A stretch of 10,655 nucleotides of DNA, taken from positions 1 through 10,655 of the forward strand of contig JAJDBA010000195.1 in assembly GCA_029261675.1 (NCBI GenBank), written 5' to 3'. Made by a program: the position numbers and the translations under genes. This DNA comes from Nitrospinaceae bacterium. GTDB lineage: Bacteria > Nitrospinota > Nitrospinia > Nitrospinales > VA-1. Shown one piece after another: positions 1-6,993 of this stretch. Each line of letters starts with the position of its first letter. Positions within the stretch are counted from its first letter, which is position 1. Under the pieces are notes generated by a model. That model worked only from the letters and a program-made list of their open reading frames with translations. It made no database searches and was not told where the DNA came from.

Positions 1-873
1 CAGGCCGAGTTTCCCAAGTCGGTGGTGAAAATGTTCTGCGTCTTTGAGAAAAGGGCTGGTTCCTTTGAAAATTCTCCGGAAAAAAGCAAAGGTAGTATCT
101 AAAATAGGTATTAAAAGTGTAATGACAGGAATGAGGTAGTAAATCTCATCGGTATATCCCTGGTTCAAGGGAAGCAGGGTTATTAATGCCACAAGAAGGC
201 CCAGTGGCAGGCTTCCCGTATCTCCAAGGATTATTTTTGCGGGAGGAAAATTGAAAATAAAAAACCCTAGAACACTTCCGGCTAAAATGACGGCGAGAAA
301 GGATCCTCCGACAATCTCTCGTTCTAGATAAACAAATGCAATCGTGACACAGGAGAAGAACATTATTCCTGGGGCCAAACCGTCCATCCCGTCAACAAGA
401 TTTATAGCGTTGGTTATGCCTACGATCCAAAGAATGGTCAAGAAAATCGAAAAATTACCCAATTCAACCAGGTCGCCGATCCTCTCAATTTGAAAGCCGC
501 AAAAATAGAGTACACAGGCAATCAGAATTTGAACTATCAGTTTTAGGCGGGCAGAGCATTGAGTAATATCATCATAAATTCCCAAGAGGAACATTGCCCC
601 GGTGCCAACTGTAATTACAGTAAGTAAGTAGATATTGCGAGAATCAATCATTCCTATTGCCAAAAAAAACCAAAGAGTTGCTAGAAACGACAGAACAACG
701 GCAATTCCTCCAAACGATTTGACATTCTTTCCCTTTGAGGTTGAGAGCCGGTTGAAGATTAGATTGAGCGGATTTTTAATTAGAAATAAAGTGGTTCCAA
801 AAGACAATATGAAAGCCAGGAAATAGCCAATAAGATAGACTTCGCCTGGAATAGGGAAGGATTCAAATTTCAT
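1..873 (-). CDS. WecA/TagO/MraY-family polyprenyl-phosphate sugar-1-phosphate transferase (3' end outside window)
   Basis: The 291 codons seen run without a stop from an ATG at 873 to base 1, so the C-terminus is missing. The protein is very hydrophobic with about nine or more membrane segments. Family motifs appear in the right order: an Asp pair in GIYDDI (about residues 98-103), NAINLVDGMDGLA (155-167), LGDTGS (216-221), PILDTTFAFFRR (256-267) and the HFHHRL histidine motif (281-286). Known members move a sugar-1-phosphate from a UDP-sugar onto undecaprenyl phosphate at the cytoplasmic face, starting O-antigen, enterobacterial common antigen or teichoic acid synthesis. The WecA-like arrangement and glycosyltransferase neighbour suggest O-antigen-type polymer initiation rather than peptidoglycan (MraY), but the exact sugar cannot be read. 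The ATG overlaps the stop of the upstream GT2 gene (ATGA) and has no Shine-Dalgarno of its own, so translation is probably coupled. Confidence 0.93.
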   Translation of the reverse strand, partial: MKFESFPIPGEVYLIGYFLAFILSFGTTLFLIKNPLNLIFNRLSTSKGKNVKSFGGIAVVLSFLATLWFFLAIGMIDSRNIYLLTVITVGTGAMFLLGIYDDITQCSARLKLIVQILIACVLYFCGFQIERIGDLVELGNFSIFLTILWIVGITNAINLVDGMDGLAPGIMFFSCVTIAFVYLEREIVGGSFLAVILAGSVLGFFIFNFPPAKIILGDTGSLPLGLLVALITLLPLNQGYTDEIYYLIPVITLLIPILDTTFAFFRRIFKGTSPFLKDAEHFHHRLGKLGL

Positions 874-1721
874 TTTATATAGTTGATTAGTAGTTGTGTG
901 ACACCCCTCAGGGAAATAAAAAAATTAATTATTCCTCGAGTCAATAAGTTTCCTTCATGGTGCTTTTTAAAGTAATGCATCATTCCCAAATGCCGTTGAA
1001 TGATCACTCTTGCCGTTGTTTTGCTATTGCTGGTGGATACCTGATGGGTAACTGTTACTTCAGGAAAATAGACAACTTCCTTTCCTGCTTGCTTAATTGT
1101 TCGGCATAAATCTACGTCTTCATTGAATAGAAAATATTTTTCATCGAACCCGTGAGATTGTTCAAAAATATTCTTTGATACCATTAAACAACATCCTGAG
1201 AGCCAGTCAACCTGTCGAATTTCATTATGATCAAAGTCACGCATCAAATATTGGCGGGTAAAACGGTTTTCTGGGAATAATCGGGAAAGTATAGAATAGC
1301 GATTGAACAGACCGGTCCATAGGGTAGGGAACCGTCTGCAGGAATATTGCAAACTTCCGTCGGGGTTCACTACTTTGGGGCCAAGTGCACCGATCTCCTT
1401 ATGAGAACAAAAGTGCTTGTGCATAGAGTTGATGGCTTGGTCCGATAAAATGGTATCTGGATTCAAAAAAATCAAAACATTGCCCTGTGCTATTTTTGCG
1501 GCCTGATTATTTGCCTTGGCAAACCCAACGTTGGAGGAGTTGGAAATAAACTGGGCCTTTGAATATAACTTTTTAAGATGCTGTAAGCCTGGGTCATTCT
1601 CGCTGTTATCAACAATAATGACCTCAAAGTCTATTTCCTGGACGGTTTGATAAACGGACGCCAGACAATCTTTTAGAGGCGCGCTATTTTTATAATTAAT
1701 AATAATGCAGGAAAGGTCCAC
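870..1721 (-). CDS. GT2 family glycosyltransferase, rhamnosyltransferase (WbbL)-like
   Basis: A 283-residue GT-A-fold inverting transferase. Visible motifs are the N-terminal strand and SCIIINY start (residues 4-10), the VDNS nucleotide-binding acid (37-40), NVGFAKANN (64-72), the LNPDT metal/nucleotide motif (86-90), WLSGCCLM (173-180) and the acceptor-side acidic motif NEDVDLC (200-206). This combination is typical of the WbbL-type rhamnosyltransferase branch of GT2. No membrane anchor is evident, although residues 263-280 are hydrophobic. The start is GTG: an in-frame TAG lies seven codons upstream with no better start between, and the first residues fit the usual GT2 N-terminus. There is no clear Shine-Dalgarno. 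It overlaps the next gene by ATGA, so it is operonic with the WecA-like enzyme and probably adds the second sugar to the lipid-linked primer. The donor (dTDP-rhamnose or other) is inferred only from family resemblance. Confidence 0.9.
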   Translation of the reverse strand: MDLSCIIINYKNSAPLKDCLASVYQTVQEIDFEVIIVDNSENDPGLQHLKKLYSKAQFISNSSNVGFAKANNQAAKIAQGNVLIFLNPDTILSDQAINSMHKHFCSHKEIGALGPKVVNPDGSLQYSCRRFPTLWTGLFNRYSILSRLFPENRFTRQYLMRDFDHNEIRQVDWLSGCCLMVSKNIFEQSHGFDEKYFLFNEDVDLCRTIKQAGKEVVYFPEVTVTHQVSTSNSKTTARVIIQRHLGMMHYFKKHHEGNLLTRGIINFFISLRGVTQLLINYIK

Positions 1722-1934
1722 TTTGCATGCCGGTTGTTGCTAAAGGGAAGGACAACGTGCTTTCTGACCCTTGATTATTGCCCAATTCTTTCTGAATTTC
1801 AATGGTGTTAAACAGCCCCAATTGAGGTTCTATGTCTCAAGTACTTTCCCTTATTTGCCGAATGAGATAAGATGATAGGGGAATATTGGGCCCTGTTGAA
1901 AAAAAGGAAGCTAATCGCTGGAGAGGAAAATTAA
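1722..1934. other. Divergent intergenic region between the GT2 gene and the epimerase gene
   Basis: This 213-base gap separates two oppositely transcribed glycan genes and so must hold promoters for both. The minus-strand promoter is convincing (separate entry). For the plus strand the best I can see is TTTCCC (1845-1850), 17 bases, TAAGAT (1868-1873), which is weak. No open reading frame of note and no long inverted repeat were found. Confidence 0.6.
1774..1802 (-). promoter_or_regulatory. Sigma70-like promoter for the GT2/WecA-like operon
   Basis: Read on the minus strand, TTGAAA (-35, 1802-1797) and AATAAT (-10, 1779-1774) are separated by exactly 17 bases. Each hexamer matches 5 of 6 consensus positions. 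It would start RNA near 1767, leaving a leader of roughly 45 bases before the GTG at 1721. Confidence 0.5.
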
Positions 1935-3074
1935 ATGGGAAAGAAGGTTTTGGTCACAGGTGGAGCAGGATTTATAGGTTCGCACACGGTCGATGAGTTA
2001 ATTGCTCAAGGCTACAGTGTCCGAGTTTACGACAATCTCAACCCTCAAGTACATGGAGAGAGAGCTGAAAAGCCCGATTTTTTGCATCCAGATGCAGAGT
2101 TCATAAAAGGAGACGTTCGAGACCGAGACCATTTACACCAATCCATCAAAGACGTTGATCTCATTATTCACGATGCGGCAGAGGTCGGTGTAGGGCAATC
2201 CATGTACTCTATCGACCAATATATTTCTACCAATGTTCAGGGAACAGGGGTGCTCTGGGATATTCTGGTAAATGAAAAACATAAGGTGGAAAAAGTTCTG
2301 GTTGCCAGTTCCATGAGCCTTTATGGCGAAGGTTGTTATCATTGCGAAGAACATGGAAAAATTTCCCCGAAACCCAGACCCGATAGTCAATTGACTGAAG
2401 GACAATGGGAAATGCTTTGCCCTGAATGTGCTTCACCGGTTTCTCCTCTTCCAACTGGAGAGGAGAAAGAACTCGACTGTACTTCAGTTTATGCGCAAAG
2501 TAAAAAAGATCAGGAAGTTTATTCACTGATGATTGGTCGGGCGCACAGTATCCCTACGGTGGCATGCAGATACTTCAATTGCTATGGCCCCCGACAGTCC
2601 TTGAATAATCCTTATACCGGGGCAGCAGCCATTTTTTGTTCCGCGATAAAAAATGACACTCCACCTTTGATATATGAAGATGGTAACCAGCGCCGTGACT
2701 TCATTCATGTAAAAGACCTGGTGCGTGGCAAACTTCTTTTGTTGAATCAGGCAGATTTTGGAATCTTCAATATCGGGACTGGAAAACCTTCATCCATCCT
2801 CGAGCTTGCAGAAACGCTTATTGAACTCTGTGGAAAATCATTTAGCCCTGATGTGATTTACAAATTTCGAAATGGTGATATTCGGGACTGTTATGCAGAT
2901 ATCTCGAAAATAAGCGAATTAGGATTCCAACCCAGTTTTTCACTAAAAGAAGGGTTAAAAGATCTAATTACTTGGAGTGATGGGCAAGAAGCGGTTTCCA
3001 AGGTAAAAGATGCTCATCAACAACTGGTTGAAAAAGGTCTGGTGCTTGAAACCCAGCCAGTTTCGAGTAAATAA
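1935..3074 (+). CDS. NAD-dependent sugar-nucleotide epimerase (extended SDR), dTDP-L-rhamnose 4-epimerase-like, with CxxC...CxxC insert
   Basis: A 379-residue extended short-chain dehydrogenase. The Rossmann GxxGxxG motif is at residues 9-15 (TGGAGFIGSH), the acidic residue that selects NAD is D33 in VYDNL, the active-site Ser region is SSMSLYGEG (125-133) and the catalytic YxxxK is Y186/K190. Substrate-side motifs NPYTG (225-229) and RRDFIHV (253-259) are present. From memory, SPQVHG-, VGVGQSMY- and YGPRQ-like blocks resemble WbiB-type dTDP-L-rhamnose 4-epimerases more than GalE, but I could not align it. The insert between strand 5 and the YxxxK helix carries C134-x2-C137, H140 and C162-x2-C165, a possible zinc site. 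A clear Shine-Dalgarno GAGAGGA sits at 1920-1926 ahead of the ATG. The next gene follows after 64 bases in the same direction. Confidence 0.88.
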   Translation: MGKKVLVTGGAGFIGSHTVDELIAQGYSVRVYDNLNPQVHGERAEKPDFLHPDAEFIKGDVRDRDHLHQSIKDVDLIIHDAAEVGVGQSMYSIDQYISTNVQGTGVLWDILVNEKHKVEKVLVASSMSLYGEGCYHCEEHGKISPKPRPDSQLTEGQWEMLCPECASPVSPLPTGEEKELDCTSVYAQSKKDQEVYSLMIGRAHSIPTVACRYFNCYGPRQSLNNPYTGAAAIFCSAIKNDTPPLIYEDGNQRRDFIHVKDLVRGKLLLLNQADFGIFNIGTGKPSSILELAETLIELCGKSFSPDVIYKFRNGDIRDCYADISKISELGFQPSFSLKEGLKDLITWSDGQEAVSKVKDAHQQLVEKGLVLETQPVSSK

Positions 3075-3138
3075 AAAACATTTTTTCGACAAAGCCGCAT
3101 AATAATTCCTTTATTTCTGATCTTTTCAGACAAAACCA

Positions 3139-5355
3139 ATGTCTAAACGTAGTGCTCTTTATTTGGGTGGAATATTCTTTTTCGCCTTTTTGTGGCTCAC
3201 ACCGCTCGGAGTCTTTAACTCGTGGGTTCCTCCTAATATTCATACAGGATTCTACTCAGTAACGACTATCGACGGGGGCGATGATACAGGCTACTACGCT
3301 TTCCTACGCTCTACCTTCATTGATGGCGATCTCGATTTTTTTAATGAGCGTGGTTACGCTCATGCGGAAAAAATTAATCCAACAGGTTATGTGTTTAACA
3401 ATTGGCAAATGGGGCAGGCGATTTTGTTCCTGCCTTTTTTTCTGATAGGACATGCGCTTGCCCATTTGTATCAGAGTTTGGGTTATCCGGTTACAACAGA
3501 TGGATATTCAGCACCCTATTATCTTTCCACCGCTGTTGCTTCTGCGTCCTACCTTTTTGCAGGTTTGATTTTTATTTATCATACTTTGCGAATGTTTACC
3601 CGGAAGCGTGTCAGCATGCTGGCAACGCTCTCAATCTGGCTTGCTTCACCTCTGATATATTTTTCTTTCATCAGACAGCGAATGGCGCACACCTCTGAAT
3701 TTTTTCTAGTCGCCGTCTTGATTTATATTTGGATACGGTTTCGGCAATCCAGAAGACCTCTTTATTTTGCGGTGATTGGAACAATATTAGGCTTGCTGTG
3801 CATGACGCGTGTGATCAATATCGCATTTTTTGCGTTGTTTGCTGTAGATCTTTTGTGGGAATTTCGTGAGGACTGGAAAAAAAGTCCAGTTCGGGCAGTG
3901 AAGGAAATATCGATTTTGGCAGGAGCTTTGGGCTGCGGTTTTCTTTTAACAATGTTGCCACAAATTTATTGTTGGTATCAATTGAATGGAGTTCCTTTCC
4001 CTCCTCGCCACATGAAATTTGCAGGAGAAGGTTTAACAGGTTTTTCTGTTGGGCCTCTTTTTCAAAATATTTATACCTTATTTTTGGATGCGAAATGGGG
4101 GTTGCTATTTTCAATGCCGCTTGCCGTTCTGGGTATGATAGGCCTTTTTCTGAAGAATGAATTTTCCCGCGACCTGCGTCCAGGGTTGCTTGCTTACCTT
4201 GCGGGAATATTTGGCATCATACTTTTATATCCGGAAGATTCAGCCTCGTATGGCCACCGACATTTGATCTCAGCTTTGCCAATATTTGTCTTGGGACTTG
4301 GGACTTTAATTCAACGATTTTCAGGGAACCGTACAACTAAAATTAATTTGGGTCCTGTTATTGTTTGTCTGCTAGCTGTTCTAGCCCAGTTTTGTATGTT
4401 GATTCAATATAAGGTGTCGTTACCTTATAATCACCCGAAATTCACACTGCAGGCTTTGGGTTCTTCTATTGGTGTTGTTTTGGAGCGCCCGGAAATGCTG
4501 GTTCGTTCCAGCAGCTTTTTCAAAGTGCTTTTCTCACCTCATCCCGATTCATGGAATTATTTGGATGGGATGTTTCTTTTACTATTTCCATTCTTTCAGT
4601 TGCTGTCTCTGGCATTTATTCTCTTCTTATTTCACAAGGCGTTTAAATCAACCGGAGTCCTATCAAATTTATTAAAACCTCAATTCATCCTGATAAAAGC
4701 TGTGTTCGTTAGTGCAATTTTGATTGCCCTCGTTGCTTTTGCTGCCCCGACGATGTCCGATTCCAAAATTCAGTCACGGTTGAAATATCTTGAAATAGCC
4801 AAAAGCGGAGAATCGCTTTTTAGGGGAGGGGAAGGGGATGCTTCACGCATAGCCTATACAGAAGCATCACGATATATGCCAAGTGCATGGAAACCCTATT
4901 TCAGAATTGGTCAGACTTGGCAGGGACAGAACAATCTTCCTGAGGCGAATAAGTTTTTTCGAAAGGCATTGCAATTCAATCCCGAATTCAGTCCTGCTTT
5001 GACGATGCTGGGAAATAACCTGAAAAGAATGGGAAATGCAGATGAAGCTGAAAAAATGCTGCGCGCGGCGATTCGAAGCTGGCCTATGAACAAGTATGCT
5101 TACGATTCGCTGGCCCATGTTCTGGCGACTCTGGATAAGCGGCCGGAGGCGATAGAGATGTTAAAAAAAGCTATTAATGTTGATCCGAATTACGGTGTCG
5201 GACATGCTAATTTAGCTATGATATACTCGAGTCTTAACAATAATAAAAAAAGCCTGGAGCATTTGAACCGGGCTATTCAGTTAGGTGTGCAAGGTCCTGT
5301 CATCGATCGAATCAAATCCCTTGTTACCCAAAAAGCGGATCAGGAAAGCCGATAA
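3139..5355 (+). CDS. GT-C-type membrane glycosyltransferase (PMT/ArnT-like) fused to four C-terminal TPRs
   Basis: A 738-residue protein with about 13 predicted membrane helices (first at residues 6-24, last about 517-537). It is followed by a soluble tail with four 34-residue TPR units over about 582-718, each ending in an A/L-x2-x-I/L-x-P type helix turn (LQFNPEF, IRSWPMN, INVDPNY, IQLGVQG). The first extracytoplasmic loop holds DGGDDTGYYAFLRS (45-58), resembling the catalytic acid motif of GT39/PMT and ArnT enzymes, which use polyprenyl-phosphate sugars as donors at the periplasmic face. It is therefore probably a periplasmic sugar transferase, with the TPR tail binding the acceptor or partner proteins (inference). 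Donor and acceptor are unknown. No Shine-Dalgarno precedes the ATG; instead a 5-bp hairpin TCTGA/TCAGA (3116-3130) sits there. An in-frame TGA lies close upstream, supporting this start. It is followed directly by a 50-codon ORF that begins in its stop codon. Confidence 0.82.
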   Translation: MSKRSALYLGGIFFFAFLWLTPLGVFNSWVPPNIHTGFYSVTTIDGGDDTGYYAFLRSTFIDGDLDFFNERGYAHAEKINPTGYVFNNWQMGQAILFLPFFLIGHALAHLYQSLGYPVTTDGYSAPYYLSTAVASASYLFAGLIFIYHTLRMFTRKRVSMLATLSIWLASPLIYFSFIRQRMAHTSEFFLVAVLIYIWIRFRQSRRPLYFAVIGTILGLLCMTRVINIAFFALFAVDLLWEFREDWKKSPVRAVKEISILAGALGCGFLLTMLPQIYCWYQLNGVPFPPRHMKFAGEGLTGFSVGPLFQNIYTLFLDAKWGLLFSMPLAVLGMIGLFLKNEFSRDLRPGLLAYLAGIFGIILLYPEDSASYGHRHLISALPIFVLGLGTLIQRFSGNRTTKINLGPVIVCLLAVLAQFCMLIQYKVSLPYNHPKFTLQALGSSIGVVLERPEMLVRSSSFFKVLFSPHPDSWNYLDGMFLLLFPFFQLLSLAFILFLFHKAFKSTGVLSNLLKPQFILIKAVFVSAILIALVAFAAPTMSDSKIQSRLKYLEIAKSGESLFRGGEGDASRIAYTEASRYMPSAWKPYFRIGQTWQGQNNLPEANKFFRKALQFNPEFSPALTMLGNNLKRMGNADEAEKMLRAAIRSWPMNKYAYDSLAHVLATLDKRPEAIEMLKKAINVDPNYGVGHANLAMIYSSLNNNKKSLEHLNRAIQLGVQGPVIDRIKSLVTQKADQESR

Positions 5356-5507
5356 TGATTGACGAAATAGATTATTTCCCCAAACGAGAACGGCATAATA
5401 AAAAGAAGAAGATAGATTCGGAATGGAGCGACTTGAAGAAACAAAAAAACAAGCAAGGTGAGAAACCCATCCCCCCCGAAGTAGAAAAAAATCCGACTAA
5501 AAAATAA
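5355..5507 (+). CDS. Small lysine-rich protein of unknown function, translationally coupled to the GT-C/TPR gene
   Basis: A 50-residue ORF whose ATG overlaps the upstream stop (TAATG), with AGGAAA at 5342-5347 as a plausible Shine-Dalgarno about 7 bases before the start. The protein begins MIDEIDYFPKRER and is very hydrophilic: about 15 lysines, a KKKK run at residues 16-19, a single Trp and no membrane segment or cysteine. I recognise no domain. The overlap and binding site argue that it is translated. Its basic nature could suit contact with a nucleic acid, phospholipid or acidic partner, but this is speculation. A run of seven C (5471-5477) sits in codons 39-41, so a slipped or miscalled base would change the C-terminus. 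Confidence 0.6.
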   Translation: MIDEIDYFPKRERHNKKKKIDSEWSDLKKQKNKQGEKPIPPEVEKNPTKK

Positions 5508-5513
5508 GAAAAA

Positions 5514-5544
5514 TTAGCAAAAATCTATTGGAAATGTATATAAT
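5514..5544 (+). promoter_or_regulatory. Putative sigma70 promoter for the TPR/FGE-like gene
   Basis: A perfect TATAAT -10 lies at 5539-5544, inside TATATAAT. The best -35 is TTAGCA (5514-5519), 4 of 6 consensus, with a long 19-base spacer. The start of RNA would be about 5551, so the leader of about 80 bases contains the tandem palindromic repeat. Confidence 0.45.
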
Positions 5545-5572
5545 TTCGCAATTCAATGATTCATTTATTTTA

Positions 5573-5613
5573 TATTGATTTTATCAAAGGTTTATTGATT
5601 TTATCAAAGTTTT
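5573..5613 (+). repeat. Two tandem 20-bp units, each with palindrome TTGAT-TTT-ATCAA
   Basis: TATTGATTTTATCAAAG occurs at 5573-5589 and again at 5593-5609. The repeat period is 20 bases, and over the full 20-base unit the copies differ at one base (5590 G versus 5610 T). Each unit has 5-bp arms TTGAT/ATCAA around a TTT centre. The pair lies between the putative -10 and the Shine-Dalgarno (AGGAG, 5615-5619). Two sites spaced about two helical turns apart would suit a cooperative repressor. A plain tandem duplication is the alternative. Confidence 0.7.
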
Positions 5614-5629
5614 TAGGAGTTAACTTGTC

Positions 5630-6913
5630 ATGAGTTTTAGCCTTGTGTTTAAAAATCAACTGCTACGGTGTTGTCTTTTTATATTGATCTCGATTCCCGT
5701 TTCCGTTTTTGCGAATGTCCAGGAGGAAACTGCAAAAGGAGATGCTGCTTTTAAAATGGGAAAAATGAAAAAAGCGGAAAAATATTATTCTTCCGCTCTA
5801 AAAATGGATCCCGATAGCTGGCGCATCATGCGCGGGTTAGCAGAAACCAAATTCCAATTGAAAAAATATAAGGAAACCAAGCAACTGGTAGATCGCATTT
5901 TGGCTATGAAGATCGTCAAAAGAAATATTGTGGTCGTGACAATGCAGGGTCAATCTTTCGAAGCTGAACTTGTTGATGAGAATGTTTACACCCCTGACGA
6001 CGGTAGAAATAATATGAGAAACTATGTCGATGGTGAGGAAGCAAAGCCCATTCTTCATTATCGTCTTTTCAATTTAAAAACCGGAAAAATGCTGCTGGTT
6101 CCGCATCGTGATGCTGAATTAAAATACAAGGGTGTACCCCGACGTGTATATGACTATGTAAATGAACTTCATGTCAAAGTGGAAGACATATTGATCCATA
6201 GAAGTGGAATAACGGGCCCTATAGAAATGGTACAAGTGGATGGTGGATGTTTCCAAATGGGCAGTACTAAGTGGGCAAAATCAGAAAGGCCTGTCCATGA
6301 AGTTTGCCTGAGTTCTTTTCAAATGGACAAATACGAAGTCAGTCAGGGCTTGTTTCAATCGGTCATGGGCCATAACCCCGCGCGCTTTAAAGGTGCGAAT
6401 CGACCTGTTAATAGGGTGACCTGGCACGAGGCCGCAGAATTCTGCCAGAAAAACCATAAACGATTGCCCACTGAAGCGGAATGGGAATATGCAGCACGCG
6501 CCGGGACCAGCACAGAATATTACTGGGGTAATGATTTCGAAGGTGGAAAATCAAATTTTTGCGATAGTACCTGTGATATGAATGTCAGTGACAAAAATAT
6601 TTCAGATGGATTTCCCTTTACAGCTCCTGTGGGTTCCTTTCCAGCCAACCCTTGGGGACTGCATGATATGGCGGGTAATGTGCATGAATGGGTCACAGAC
6701 TGGATGGATGATAAATATTATTCGAATAGCCCTAAAGAAAACCCAAAAGGGCCTTTGCGAACAAATCCTTCAGACCGAAAAGGAGGAGGGGTTCGAAAAG
6801 TGATTCGTGGGGGAGCTTACGATACTAACGCAACTAGCCAGCGGTCGGGTGCCAGAAAAGGTTTCGTGGTGGATTACCGGATAGACTCTATCGGATTCCG
6901 CTGCGTTTACTAA
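5630..6913 (+). CDS. Exported TPR protein with FGE-sulfatase/SUMF1-like domain lacking the catalytic cysteines
   Basis: A 427-residue protein. A Sec signal peptide (hydrophobic core about 11-27, likely cut after VFA, residue 28) is followed by about two TPR-like helical pairs (31-95), a beta-rich stretch I do not recognise (about 96-190) and a complete FGE-sulfatase (SUMF1-type, C-type-lectin-like) domain (about 198-427). That domain shows MVQVDGGCFQMGS (200-212), DKYEVSQGLFQSVMG (233-247), RLPTEAEWEYAAR (278-290), WGLHDMAGNVHEWVTDW (342-358), VIRGGAYD (391-398) and GFRC (422-425). Formylglycine-generating enzymes carry two copper-binding cysteines just after RGGS/A-Y; here that stretch reads DTNATSQRSGAR with none. 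Sulfatase activation is therefore unlikely, and a binding or structural role, or chemistry like other family branches, is inferred. Remaining Cys (207, 226, 272, 311, 315, 425) could form disulfides in the periplasm. AGGAG lies 10 bases before the ATG. Confidence 0.88.
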   Translation: MSFSLVFKNQLLRCCLFILISIPVSVFANVQEETAKGDAAFKMGKMKKAEKYYSSALKMDPDSWRIMRGLAETKFQLKKYKETKQLVDRILAMKIVKRNIVVVTMQGQSFEAELVDENVYTPDDGRNNMRNYVDGEEAKPILHYRLFNLKTGKMLLVPHRDAELKYKGVPRRVYDYVNELHVKVEDILIHRSGITGPIEMVQVDGGCFQMGSTKWAKSERPVHEVCLSSFQMDKYEVSQGLFQSVMGHNPARFKGANRPVNRVTWHEAAEFCQKNHKRLPTEAEWEYAARAGTSTEYYWGNDFEGGKSNFCDSTCDMNVSDKNISDGFPFTAPVGSFPANPWGLHDMAGNVHEWVTDWMDDKYYSNSPKENPKGPLRTNPSDRKGGGVRKVIRGGAYDTNATSQRSGARKGFVVDYRIDSIGFRCVY

Positions 6914-6946
6914 ACGTGGCAGGTTAAATTTAATAAATGAAGTTTG

Positions 6947-6993
6947 CAGGCGGCTATTTCGCAATTTATTGCGTGAGGCCGCCTGTTTTTTTT
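6947..6993 (+). terminator. Strong Rho-independent terminator of the FGE-like gene, overlapping the convergent CDS
   Basis: CAGGCGGC (6947-6954) pairs perfectly with GCCGCCTG (6978-6985), followed by eight T (6986-6993). Inside the loop a second perfect stem CGCAA (6960-6964)/TTGCG (6969-6973) closes on a TTTA loop. No T-run follows on the minus strand, so it should act mainly in the plus direction. It begins 33 bases after the plus-strand stop codon. Confidence 0.88.

Noticed and set aside
635..826. Plus-strand ORF of 63 codons
   Set aside because: It lies antisense inside the WecA-like gene, whose motifs are unmistakable; its translation has no recognisable features.
3075..3095. A-rich/T-rich stretch after the epimerase as a terminator
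   Set aside because: AAAAAACATTTTTT has only A-T pairs and no loop, so it would not form a stable terminator hairpin.
5576..5588. Canonical FNR box
   Set aside because: FNR sites have a 4-base centre between TTGAT and ATCAA; here it is 3 in both copies, so no specific regulator is named.
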